A stretch of 64,000 nucleotides of DNA from Azonexus sp. (GTDB lineage Bacteria; Pseudomonadota; Gammaproteobacteria; Burkholderiales; Rhodocyclaceae): the NCBI RefSeq assembly GCF_030824335.1, contig NZ_JAVBXX010000010.1, forward strand, positions 1 to 64,000, in the 5' to 3' direction. This document shows positions 40,651 to 48,720 of this stretch, in pieces. Both the position numbers and the translations under genes were made by a program. The notes beneath the pieces are model-generated. The model saw nothing but the letters and a program-made list of their open reading frames with translations. It made no database searches and was not told the origin of the DNA. The number at the start of each line of letters is the position of its first letter. Position 1 is the first letter of the stretch.

Positions 40651-41031
40651 CTACCAGCCGGCCAACGGGCTGCGCTGTACGGCAACGCTGACGATATAGG
40701 CGTAGGTCAGCAAGGCCAGGATGGCAAAACCCCGGCGCATGCCCAGCGTGCGCCCGCGCTTGAGGGCGATGGCACCAAATACGATATAGGCGAGCAGGGC
40801 AAAAAATTTCGCGGTCAGCCAGTCGGCGGAAAATGGATATTGCCCACTCATCCAGGCCAGCAGCAGCGCACTGCCCAGCAGCAGGGAGTCGATCACATGC
40901 GGTAACACCCGCGCCAGGCGATGGTTCAGGGCTGGCGACTCGAGCCACATCAAACCGGCCCGCCAGATGAAACCGAGTCCGCTCAGGAGCACGCAAGTCA
41001 CGTGTACATGCTTCAGGACAAGGTAGCTCAT
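40651..41031 (-). CDS. SirB-family membrane protein
   Basis: 126 residues from ATG 41031, overlapping the upstream stop by 4 nt. Four hydrophobic segments: VLKHVHVTCVLLSGLGFIWRAGL, HVIDSLLLGSALLLAWMS, LTAKFFALLAYIVFGAIAL and FAILALLTYAYIVSVAV. The KHVHVTCVLLSGLGFIWR start is typical of SirB2-type proteins. The role is unknown; here it ends a nitric-oxide-type operon. Confidence 0.75.
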   Translation of the reverse strand: MSYLVLKHVHVTCVLLSGLGFIWRAGLMWLESPALNHRLARVLPHVIDSLLLGSALLLAWMSGQYPFSADWLTAKFFALLAYIVFGAIALKRGRTLGMRRGFAILALLTYAYIVSVAVQRSPLAGW

Positions 41032-42329
41032 ACGGCCGGCACCGTGTTGACGGGCAGGCAAAACCGGCGATAACGCCGGACAACACGCCACAGATTCCAG
41101 CCCAGGCCGGCATTGGCCAGCATGAAAACCAGGCCGGCAGGACGTGCTAGCGCTTCGGGCCACAAGCATGCTGCGGTCAACAAGCCAAACGCGGCAAAAA
41201 AGACGCGCATCTGCTGGCGCATCTCGGCTTCGCTCAGAAACTTGTTCATGGCCGGCAAGCTACCGCCAGAAGAACCTCTGTTCTGCAAATGCAACCAGGC
41301 GAGAAACGGCGCAATCTTGTATAGCATGCCGTTGATAAAGGCGATGAATCCGCCAACCAGCACCAGCACGCCGAACAGTGGTGACCACATCGGCAGTTGC
41401 GACAGTGCGGGCCAGATTGCTGCGGTCAACAGCATCAACAAGGCAGAAATCAACGATCCCAGCCCCAATTGCCAGTAATGCAGCGTGACATCGGGGCGTG
41501 GCCGCCGTCGCTGTGACTGCAAGCGCAACGTCAGCAGGCAAAACGCGATGCCGACCAGTGCCAGAGAAAATTGGCTGATTGCCGCCAGCCATACCCAGTC
41601 ACACCAGAACGCCAGACTCCAGAGCAGCAAGGGGAAAATGATCAGCCAGGGGAAGGCCCACCCTGAGCGGGCCGAGTAACCAGGCGTAAGCTGGAACATC
41701 GGCACAACGACATACGCCACGGCCGACAGCAGGATACCGGTCCACCCGGCCAAACCCCAGCCGGCGTGCAGATCGGTCAGTGGCATCAACGGCAAGGACC
41801 AGCCCCGGCTCAAGGCCAGCAGCAAAACCAGCCCCAGGGCAGCTGTCACCAACAGGCCGGACAAAGCCAGCTTCAGTCCCCGAATGGTTGGGCTGGTCGA
41901 TGGCACATGCAATAAAGCCCGTGCAGCGGCGAACAAAAAACCACCGATACTGAGCAGCAGCAACACCCCGGCCGCTTGCAACAGACCCGGCGCAGCCGCG
42001 AGGAAGCCGGCCACCAGCAACAAACAGCCAAGATTCAGGAGTGGATGAACCAGAGCGGCCAGCCGGGCCGGCTGCGCCAGATTGGCGCCAGCGACTACGG
42101 GCAGAATCTGGATCAAGGCGCCGAGCATGATCTGCAACATGAAACCCAGCGTAAGCAAATGCGTCGCTGCCAGCGCTGCCGGCGTCCAGCGCGATGCCAG
42201 CAAATCAGCACCTTCGATCATCAGCAAAGCCCCTGCCAGCACACCGTACAGCGGCGCCGTCAGAAGAAAGCGCAGCGGCGCCGTCAGGGGGGGGCTCTGG
42301 TCAAAAGACAGCAAGGCCTGCATCAGCAA
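41028..42329 (-). CDS. polytopic membrane protein, NnrS/haem-copper-oxidase-like
   Basis: 433 residues with about twelve hydrophobic helices. Segments THLLTLGFMLQIMLGALIQILPVVAGA, LHAGWGLAGWTGILLSAVAYVVVPMFQLTPGY and KIAPFLAWLHLQNRG contain conserved-looking histidines within helices. This recalls NnrS and subunit I-like proteins of denitrification gene sets. No complete set of haem-copper oxidase ligands was recognised, so enzymatic activity is not claimed. It starts 3 nt after the DUF2249 gene and shares the FNR-type promoter of the hemerythrin gene. Confidence 0.7.
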   Translation of the reverse strand: MLMQALLSFDQSPPLTAPLRFLLTAPLYGVLAGALLMIEGADLLASRWTPAALAATHLLTLGFMLQIMLGALIQILPVVAGANLAQPARLAALVHPLLNLGCLLLVAGFLAAAPGLLQAAGVLLLLSIGGFLFAAARALLHVPSTSPTIRGLKLALSGLLVTAALGLVLLLALSRGWSLPLMPLTDLHAGWGLAGWTGILLSAVAYVVVPMFQLTPGYSARSGWAFPWLIIFPLLLWSLAFWCDWVWLAAISQFSLALVGIAFCLLTLRLQSQRRRPRPDVTLHYWQLGLGSLISALLMLLTAAIWPALSQLPMWSPLFGVLVLVGGFIAFINGMLYKIAPFLAWLHLQNRGSSGGSLPAMNKFLSEAEMRQQMRVFFAAFGLLTAACLWPEALARPAGLVFMLANAGLGWNLWRVVRRYRRFCLPVNTVPAV

Positions 42330-42332
42330 GAC

Positions 42333-42560
42333 TCAGCAGGTAATCACGACGGCAAACGTTCCATCCGGGCGCAATTCGCTTTTCCAGTCGTGTCCGTTTT
42401 GCTGCAACACCCTGTAAAGCGGATGCGGCTCGCGATACAGCAGCAGCAACATCTCTTCACCGGGCTGTAGCGTATCGAGCATCTCCATCGTTGCGACAAA
42501 CGGCTGTGGCGGCTCCATGTAGCGTGCGTCGACGATGCGTTCGGCAGGAAAATCCATCAA
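42333..42560 (-). CDS. DUF2249 protein
   Basis: 75 residues: VDARYMEPPQPFVATMEMLDTLQPGEEMLLLLYREPHPLY is the TusA-like DUF2249 pattern, without the catalytic Cys near the N-terminus. It overlaps the hemerythrin stop by 4 nt. DUF2249 and hemerythrin domains are often linked in nitric-oxide-responsive genes. Confidence 0.82.
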   Translation of the reverse strand: MMDFPAERIVDARYMEPPQPFVATMEMLDTLQPGEEMLLLLYREPHPLYRVLQQNGHDWKSELRPDGTFAVVITC

Positions 42561-43000
42561 ACTTCCTTCAATTCGCTACGCAAGCGTTCGATCAATGCGG
42601 CACTGCCGTCTGCCAGATGCTGGTCGCACATGGGGTAAAGCACGTTTTCTTCTTTCATGTTGTGCTGCTGCATCATGATCAACAGGGTTTCGGTCTGGCC
42701 GAAGAAATCGTCGGTATTTCCCGCCTGCAAGGCGCCTGCCGCCGCATCCATCAATTCGCGCATTTGTCCGTGTTCCATGCGCATGACTTGGGTCGGCCCC
42801 ATGCTCATGCCGGTACGTGCTTCGAAAGCAGGGAACAGCGTTTGTTCTTCCGTCGCGAAATGCCGCAGCATGGCCGCGCGAAACTGTCCGAATGATGCAC
42901 CGGCAGCAGCCAAGTCACCGGCGTTGGCCGATTGTTCGGCAGCGGCAAACAGATCGTCGCAATGGCGATGATCTGTTGCAAGGAAATCTCGAATGGTCAT
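42557..43000 (-). CDS. hemerythrin-domain protein
   Basis: 147 residues from ATG 43000. The di-iron ligands appear in order: TDHRHCDDLF, HFATEEQTLFPAFE, MEHGQMREL and QHNMKEENVLYPMCDQH, a complete HHE set. Such proteins bind O2 or NO or take part in iron-centre repair. It is the first gene after a perfect FNR/DNR-type box at 43063-43076. Confidence 0.9.
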   Translation of the reverse strand: MTIRDFLATDHRHCDDLFAAAEQSANAGDLAAAGASFGQFRAAMLRHFATEEQTLFPAFEARTGMSMGPTQVMRMEHGQMRELMDAAAGALQAGNTDDFFGQTETLLIMMQQHNMKEENVLYPMCDQHLADGSAALIERLRSELKEV

Positions 43001-43062
43001 TTTATCTATCCGGCTAAGTTGAGGAGTAAGGGCATTTTCTGCCTGCCACACCCGCCGGAGCC

Positions 43063-43076
43063 TTGATCGGTATCAA
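43063..43076 (-). promoter_or_regulatory. FNR/DNR-family binding site
   Basis: TTGATCGGTATCAA, a perfect TTGAT-N4-ATCAA palindrome. Its centre is about 69 nt upstream of the hemerythrin ATG; with the usual -41.5 position, transcription would begin near 43028. It predicts induction at low oxygen or by nitric oxide. Confidence 0.82.
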
Positions 43077-43091
43077 AGCCGCTGGCGGAAA

Positions 43092-43832
43092 CTAGCTCCC
43101 CAGCACACCAACCTGCAACTCATCAAACCAGTTGATGAAGCGTTGCACATCGCTCCCTTGATAAATCGCCCCGTGCTGCGGGCAGAGCAGATTGATCTCC
43201 ATGGACGCAACGCGCTCACACCAGCGCCGCTTGGCGTCGTTGGAACCCATCCAGCGTTTATGAAAACCTTCGGCATAACGGATGTGGGTATCGAAATTTT
43301 CGACAAACAAAGCATCCTGTCCGGCGGGCAGCAAGGCGGCACCGACATCACCGGAAAACAGGATTTTGGCCTGCTTATCATACAAATGGAAATTACCCGA
43401 AGAATGCAAGTAATGCGCCGGAACTGCCTGCAGGCTCAAACCACCGAGGAAAATATCCATGCCCGGATCGGGAATCGTGACAAAGGTCTCTTTCGTTCCG
43501 CCAAAATGCGGGATGAAACTTTCCCATAGCCAACTGACGTAGCAACGCATGCCCGGATTGAATTCCAGCCACAGCGCCAGCGACGAACAGATATCCGGAT
43601 CCTGGTGCGAAGCAAATACAGCACTCAGGGCAGAGGGATCGAACTCGCCGGAGAGTGCGGAAAACACCGCAGGAAAAACCTCTGCGCCACCTGGATCAAG
43701 CAACATCCCCTGCCCACCATGCGTTACCAGATACTCGTTCGTATCCACCAGATGCCCGGGGCGATCCGGATCGCGCACGATGGCCACCCACTTATGATCG
43801 CCATCCTGAAAAATGGTATTTGTTTTTTTCAC
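43092..43832 (-). CDS. ODP-type di-iron (oxygen/NO-binding) metallo-beta-lactamase-fold protein
   Basis: 246 residues. The fold is that of the flavodiiron/ODP family without flavodoxin: NEYLVTHGGQGMLLDPGG, FASHQDPDICSSLALWL (HxDxD ligands), PAHYLHSSGNFHLYD, ILFSGDVGAALLP and CPQHGAIYQG. ODP proteins bind O2 or NO at a di-iron site and are often placed with chemoreceptor genes. Here the upstream neighbour is a soluble MCP-like protein, 23 nt away. It lacks a fused output domain, so it would signal through a partner. Confidence 0.82.
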   Translation of the reverse strand: MKKTNTIFQDGDHKWVAIVRDPDRPGHLVDTNEYLVTHGGQGMLLDPGGAEVFPAVFSALSGEFDPSALSAVFASHQDPDICSSLALWLEFNPGMRCYVSWLWESFIPHFGGTKETFVTIPDPGMDIFLGGLSLQAVPAHYLHSSGNFHLYDKQAKILFSGDVGAALLPAGQDALFVENFDTHIRYAEGFHKRWMGSNDAKRRWCERVASMEINLLCPQHGAIYQGSDVQRFINWFDELQVGVLGS

Positions 43833-43855
43833 ACCGCCCCCGGACTGTAATGAAT

Positions 43856-44473
43856 TTACTTGAAAAACTCGGAATGCCGCAGTGCGAGCAAGGAATTGCG
43901 TATTTCCTCGACCACCCCGTCAAACTCACCGGACACCTGAGCCAGCGAAGCGGCAAAGGATTGCCCGTAAGCGGCTTCGATTTTGGCTGACTTGGCCAGC
44001 ACGCCACCCAATTCGACCAGTTGAAAGGCATCGTCGAGCGCGCGCAGCAACTGGCGCCGCAATGCGGCCAGACGCTCCTGATGTTCGATATTCTCCCGCT
44101 CACGTCGAACCACCACCGGGTTCAACTTGCTCAGCGCCGACAAGCTGACTGCCTCGCTCAGCAAACGCGTTTTCCGGATGTCCTGCAGAACAACGGAAAC
44201 CTCGGTAACGCAGCGATGGATCAATACCGTCAGCGCCCCCATGCAACTGCGCAAATCCTGGGAAAAGGTGCGCAACTCGTTGGACAGCACGCCGAAGCCA
44301 AGCGCTGCCGTACCGGCCCGCTTGGCGAGGAAAATGGCATTCAGCGCCATGATGTTGATTTTGAACGCAACACCGACAACTGCCTTGATTTCTTCGTTAA
44401 TGCGCACAATGCGCAACAGATCAATCCCGGCCTGCGGTTCTTTTGCTGCAATCGACGGGTTCATCGGGCTCAT
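43856..44473 (-). CDS. soluble MCP-like protein with divergent signalling tip
   Basis: 205 residues, no membrane segment. Near residues 30-75 it reads IKAVVGVAFKINIMALNAIFLAKRAG, then FGVLSNELRTFSQDL, the hairpin tip pattern of methyl-accepting chemotaxis proteins (INxLALNAAIEAARAG...FAVVAxEVR) with Ile-Phe-Leu replacing the AIEA residues. The rest is helical coil. It overlaps phaC by 4 nt and precedes the ODP gene, so it may be the output partner of ODP. Whether it still contacts CheA/CheW is uncertain because the tip has diverged. Confidence 0.7.
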   Translation of the reverse strand: MSPMNPSIAAKEPQAGIDLLRIVRINEEIKAVVGVAFKINIMALNAIFLAKRAGTAALGFGVLSNELRTFSQDLRSCMGALTVLIHRCVTEVSVVLQDIRKTRLLSEAVSLSALSKLNPVVVRRERENIEHQERLAALRRQLLRALDDAFQLVELGGVLAKSAKIEAAYGQSFAASLAQVSGEFDGVVEEIRNSLLALRHSEFFK

Positions 44474-46218
44474 TTTTCCAGCACGTAGGTACCGGGTGCA
44501 TCGGCCAGCGCGGGGAACTTGCGGTTGGCGGCCGGATACGCTTCGACCAGTTCACCGGTCCTTTCCCCCAACCATGCCGTCCAGTCTTCCCACCAGGTAC
44601 CGGGTTTCTTCTCGGCACGATCCAGCCATTGTTCCCAATGCTCGTTGCGTTCCGGTTCGGCAATCCAGTAAGCCCGCTTGGGCGGATTAACCGGCGGATT
44701 GACCACGCCCAGAATGTGCCCGGAAGTCGACAGGACGAAACGTACCGGCGCGGCGACATTCACATACTTGCGAATGCGGTAGCACTGCTTCCACGGCGCG
44801 ATATGGTCGTCCTCGGCCGTCACGGCGTAGAGCGGCTGGACGATGCGGTCGAGATCGATAGACTCGCCGGCAATCGTCAGCTTGTCGCGCTTGATCAGGT
44901 TGTTGTGCAGGTACATCTCGCGCAGGTAGAAGGAATGCATCGCCTGCGGCATGCGCGTCGCATCAACGTTCCAGTACAGCACGTCGAACGGTGGTAGCGG
45001 CTGGCCGAGCAGGTAACTGCTCACCCAGTAACTCCAGATCAGGCCATTCGAACGCAGCAGGCGGAAGGAAGTCGCCATTTCGCTGCCATCGAGATAGCCC
45101 TTCTTGGCCATCGATTCTTCCAGCGCACCGATGCAGGCCTCGTCGATGAACACATCAATGTCGCCCGGATGCGAAAAATCGGTCAGGGTCGTAAACAGGG
45201 TCCAGTGCGCCACCGGCACCTTGTCCTTGCCAAAACGCTTGTTCGCCCAGGCCATGTAGGTCGATACCAGCGTGCCACCGATGCAGTAGCCGACCAGATG
45301 CACCTTCGGCACATTGCAGAATTCGCTGGCCACGCGCACCACCTCGTTGACGCCTTCCAGCAGGTAGTCGTCGAAGCGGACTTCGGACATGTCCGGCGTC
45401 GGATTTTTCCAGCTCGTCACGAAAACCGAGAAGCCCTGATCGGTCAGGTACTTCAGCATGCTCTTCTTGGCATTCAGATCGAGGATGTAGAACTTGTTGA
45501 TCCACGGCGTGATGATGACGATGGGCGTTGCCCGCACCTTTTCGGTGGTCGGCGTGTAATGGATCAGTTCGACCAGGCGGTTGCGGAACACCACCTTGCC
45601 TGGGGTCGTCGCCAGGTCCTTGCCGACCTCGAAGGCATCGGGCTCGACCATCAGGATGTTCTTGGCCTTGACGTCGCGCTGGAAGTTTTCCCAGCCCTGC
45701 TTCAGGCTTTCGCCCTGCGTGGCGACACAACGCTCGATGGCGGCCGGATTCGACCAGAAAAAATTGGTCGGTGCGACCATGTTCAGCCATTCGCGCAGCC
45801 AGAAGGCAGCCCGCCGACGCTCCTTGGTGGACAAACCCGGTGTTTCGAAATACATGTCCTGCAGACGGTGGGTGAATGCCAGGTACCATTCCTTGGTGAT
45901 GTCCCAAGTCGCCGAATTGGTCCAGATCGGGTCGGCAAAACGGGCATCGTCGGGGTTCGGCTGGATCACGTCTTCGGATGGAATTCCCATGGCCCGGCGC
46001 ATGACGTGCGACTGAAGCGCCAGCAGATCATCGGACAAACCGTTGATGGTGCGCACCAGTTCCTGCGGATGCATCAGCCAGGCAACCTGGGCATTGAGCA
46101 GCGAGGTGGTGACACCGAATGGATCAACCGCCTTGCTGACCGAACTGGTCAAGGACTCGACGAGACTCTGAGTGCTGGTATCAATACTGCCATGCTTGGC
46201 GACAGAACTTCCGGACAT
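44470..46218 (-). CDS. phaC: class I poly(3-hydroxyalkanoate) synthase
   Basis: 582 residues from ATG 46218 (GGAGAA upstream). The N-terminal PhaC domain covers residues up to about 250 (WDITKEWYLAFTHRLQDMYFETPGLS). The alpha/beta-hydrolase core has lipase-type box GYCIGGTL with the catalytic Cys, Asp in AEDDHIAPW and His in TSGHILGVVNPP. It polymerises hydroxyacyl-CoA into storage granules. It is unusual that phaA/phaB do not follow; instead the stop overlaps an MCP-like gene. A beta-CASP nuclease gene lies 35 nt upstream. Confidence 0.93.
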   Translation of the reverse strand: MSGSSVAKHGSIDTSTQSLVESLTSSVSKAVDPFGVTTSLLNAQVAWLMHPQELVRTINGLSDDLLALQSHVMRRAMGIPSEDVIQPNPDDARFADPIWTNSATWDITKEWYLAFTHRLQDMYFETPGLSTKERRRAAFWLREWLNMVAPTNFFWSNPAAIERCVATQGESLKQGWENFQRDVKAKNILMVEPDAFEVGKDLATTPGKVVFRNRLVELIHYTPTTEKVRATPIVIITPWINKFYILDLNAKKSMLKYLTDQGFSVFVTSWKNPTPDMSEVRFDDYLLEGVNEVVRVASEFCNVPKVHLVGYCIGGTLVSTYMAWANKRFGKDKVPVAHWTLFTTLTDFSHPGDIDVFIDEACIGALEESMAKKGYLDGSEMATSFRLLRSNGLIWSYWVSSYLLGQPLPPFDVLYWNVDATRMPQAMHSFYLREMYLHNNLIKRDKLTIAGESIDLDRIVQPLYAVTAEDDHIAPWKQCYRIRKYVNVAAPVRFVLSTSGHILGVVNPPVNPPKRAYWIAEPERNEHWEQWLDRAEKKPGTWWEDWTAWLGERTGELVEAYPAANRKFPALADAPGTYVLEK

Positions 46219-46252
46219 TGCAATTTCTCCGATCCATAAGGCTTTTGCTATC

Positions 46253-47665
46253 TTACAGCGTGATGAACTCGCCGGGTTGTGGCAGATGCACGTCTGACCA
46301 GCCGAGACGGTCCTTGATCGCCTGTGCGAAATCGGCCGATGCACCGGCCTCACCATGGACGACGAAAACTTTTCCCGGCGGCTGGTGAAACCCATTCAAC
46401 CAGGCAATCAACGCATCCTGATCGGCGTGTGCCGACAGGCCACCCACCGTGCAGACTTTTGCCCTGACCGCCACCGTTTCGCCAAAGATCCGGGCTACGC
46501 GTGCGCCATCGACCAGCCTGCGCCCTAGTGTGCCAGCCGCCTGGAAACCGGCGATCAGGACGGTACATTCGCTGCGCGGCAGATTTTCGCGCAGGTGATA
46601 CTTGATCCGTCCGGCATCGCACATACCGCTGGCCGAGATGATCACGGCACCGTGGCGAATGTCGTTCAGTTGCCGCGAGCGCTCGACATCGGCGACGAAC
46701 TCGATGTGCATCTTTTCTGGATGTGCCTGCTGCCAGTCGATCAGCGCACAGGTTTCCGCATCGAGCAATTCCCGGTGTTCCAGCGTAATGCGGGTCGCCG
46801 AATTGGCCATCGGCGAATCGACATAGACCTTGAGTGGATGCAAGCGACCGCGTCGGACCAAGCCAGCCAGCAGATAAAGAATTTCCTGCGTACGCCCAAC
46901 AGCAAACGCTGGAATGATCAAGTTGCCGCCAGCCGCCCGGGTACGTTCGAAAGCCGCGACAATTTCGTCCTCGGTTTCGGCAAATGGACGATGCTGACGA
47001 TTGCCGTAGGTCGATTCGATCAACAACACATCGGCCTCGCCGGGTGGCGGTTCCGGATCGTTAAGCACCGGCCGGTCCGGCATGCCGAGATCACCGGAAA
47101 AGACCAATTTTCGCGGTCGACCGCCGGCATTGACGGAAATCTCCAACGAAGCCGAACCGAGAATATGCCCGGCATCGTGAAACCGCACACTGATCCCCTC
47201 GACCGGCCGCAGGGTTTCACCGTAATTCACCGTGTGCAATAGTTTCAAGGCAGCCAGCGCCTGGGCCACGGAATAGAGCGGCGGCTGAATGCCGCGTTCG
47301 CTGCGCCCGCGCCGATGCCGATTGCGCAACTGCCACTCGGCTTCCTTTTCCTGAATGTGTGCGCTATCGGGCAACAAGACCTCGATCAAGGCCTTGGTCG
47401 CCGGTGTCGTATAAACCGGACCGCGATAGCCGAGCATGCTCAGACGGGGCAACAGCCCCGAATGATCGATGTGGGCGTGCGTCAGCAGAACGAAATCCAG
47501 CCGACGCACATCGAAGCCGAAATTCAGCGCGCGTTCGTTCTTCTGTCGCGCTTCTGCTCCACCCTGAAACATGCCGCAGTCAACCAGAAAGCGGAACTCG
47601 CCGGTATCCACCAGCGTACAGGAACCGGTCACTTCACCGGCCGCACCGAAAAAGCCTAGTCGCAT
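46253..47665 (-). CDS. MBL-fold beta-CASP RNA nuclease-like protein
   Basis: 470 residues from ATG 47665; earlier in-frame starts have no motif support. Motifs: metallo-beta-lactamase HAHIDHSG and DAGHILGSASLE, FSGDLG, then beta-CASP ESTYGNR, IIPAFAVGRTQEILY, VYVDSPMAN, ISASGMCDAGRIKYHL and GLSAHADQDAL. This is a complete catalytic set of the CPSF73-like group found in bacteria. It probably cuts RNA. It is first in line before phaC and divergent from a universal stress protein gene. Confidence 0.9.
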   Translation of the reverse strand: MRLGFFGAAGEVTGSCTLVDTGEFRFLVDCGMFQGGAEARQKNERALNFGFDVRRLDFVLLTHAHIDHSGLLPRLSMLGYRGPVYTTPATKALIEVLLPDSAHIQEKEAEWQLRNRHRRGRSERGIQPPLYSVAQALAALKLLHTVNYGETLRPVEGISVRFHDAGHILGSASLEISVNAGGRPRKLVFSGDLGMPDRPVLNDPEPPPGEADVLLIESTYGNRQHRPFAETEDEIVAAFERTRAAGGNLIIPAFAVGRTQEILYLLAGLVRRGRLHPLKVYVDSPMANSATRITLEHRELLDAETCALIDWQQAHPEKMHIEFVADVERSRQLNDIRHGAVIISASGMCDAGRIKYHLRENLPRSECTVLIAGFQAAGTLGRRLVDGARVARIFGETVAVRAKVCTVGGLSAHADQDALIAWLNGFHQPPGKVFVVHGEAGASADFAQAIKDRLGWSDVHLPQPGEFITL

Positions 47666-47748
47666 GTTCAAAATCCTCAAGACTTGGCGTAGCATGAACC
47701 TCAAGCAGGCGGAAAGCAACGCCAGCAGACCATTTCAGGAGGTAAAGC

Positions 47749-48192
47749 ATGTTCAAGCACATTCTCGTTCCGACCGATGGTTCGGAACTTTCCCGCGCCA
47801 CGGCGCAACGCGCCATCACCTTTGCCAAGGAAAACGGTGCCCGCATTACAGCGTTCTACGCCAAGCCGGAGTATCCGATTGCCTACTTTGGCGAAGGTGC
47901 CTTGATCGATCCGACCACGCCGGACAAATTTGCCGAAATGGCTGATCAGCAGGCCACCGAATATCTCGGAGAAGTCACTGCCTGGTGTGCGGAAGCCGGC
48001 GTCGAATGCAGCACCATTGCCGCGACCAGCGACATTCCTTACGAAGCCATCATCAATGCCGCCGAAACTTCGGGCTGCGATCTGATTTTCATGGCTTCGC
48101 ACGGCAGGCGTGGGATCAGCGGCTTTTTGCTGGGCAGCGAGACCAACAAGGTGCTGACCCACTCCAAGGTGCCGGTGCTGGTCTATCGCTAA
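47749..48192 (+). CDS. universal stress protein (UspA family)
   Basis: 147 residues: KHILVPTDGSELSRATAQRAITFA start, ASHGRRGISGFLLGSETNKVL with the G-x2-G-x9-G-S ATP-binding pattern, and VPVLVYR end. AGGAGG is the ribosome-binding site. Universal stress proteins support survival at low oxygen and energy shortage, consistent with the surrounding genes. Confidence 0.93.
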   Translation: MFKHILVPTDGSELSRATAQRAITFAKENGARITAFYAKPEYPIAYFGEGALIDPTTPDKFAEMADQQATEYLGEVTAWCAEAGVECSTIAATSDIPYEAIINAAETSGCDLIFMASHGRRGISGFLLGSETNKVLTHSKVPVLVYR

Positions 48193-48210
48193 GGGTTTAT
48201 CGCCCAAGGC

Positions 48211-48717
48211 CTAGGGCTGGCAGTTCGCCAGCCAGGCCGCCGGATCGGGCTGGCGACATAGCTCGGTCAGAAATGCCAGCGCGGCTGCCATGTGTTGTGT
48301 GGCCCCCGCGCTGAGTTCTTCGCCCAGTTCAAATTCCTCGCCACGAATGCACAGCACAAAAGCTGGCGGCGGAGCTTCGCCTTCGGTCTGCCGGTAAACC
48401 TGCAAGACAGCTTCCGGCGACAAGGCGTGCGTCGTATGCGCGATTGCGGTCGACGGCTGGATTTGCTGAAAAACAAAGGGCGCCGGCGTGCGTTCGCCCG
48501 CATCGACAAACAGCACCAGACGACGGCCGGACAAATCCAGCGCATGCTCGATCTGCAGCTGGAAATCCTCAAGCAGTTCGAAGTGCTCGGCCAAGCCGGC
48601 ATTTTCCAGAAATTTCGCCAGTTGACCGCACAACAGCGGGCCGAGGGCGTCATCGCCCCGGCTCGGATTGCCGACGAAGAAAATCGCGACCGGCGCCAGC
48701 ATCAGAGACTCGGCCAC
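48211..48717 (-). CDS. hoxW: hydrogenase maturation protease HoxW
   Basis: 168 residues of the HybD/HycI family: FFVGNPSRGDDALGPLL, LLEDFQLQIEHALDL, VLFVDAGERTPAP (Asp/Glu nickel-binding residues) and HTTHALSPEAVLQVY. It removes the C-terminal tail of HoxH after nickel insertion. It begins 3 nt after the hoxH stop and closes the operon. Confidence 0.9.
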   Translation of the reverse strand: MAESLMLAPVAIFFVGNPSRGDDALGPLLCGQLAKFLENAGLAEHFELLEDFQLQIEHALDLSGRRLVLFVDAGERTPAPFVFQQIQPSTAIAHTTHALSPEAVLQVYRQTEGEAPPPAFVLCIRGEEFELGEELSAGATQHMAAALAFLTELCRQPDPAAWLANCQP

Positions 48718-48720
48718 AAC

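Noticed and set aside
47666-47748. FNR box between the beta-CASP and universal stress protein genes
   Set aside because: TTGG and TCAAG words are present but not as a TTGA-N6-TCAA palindrome.
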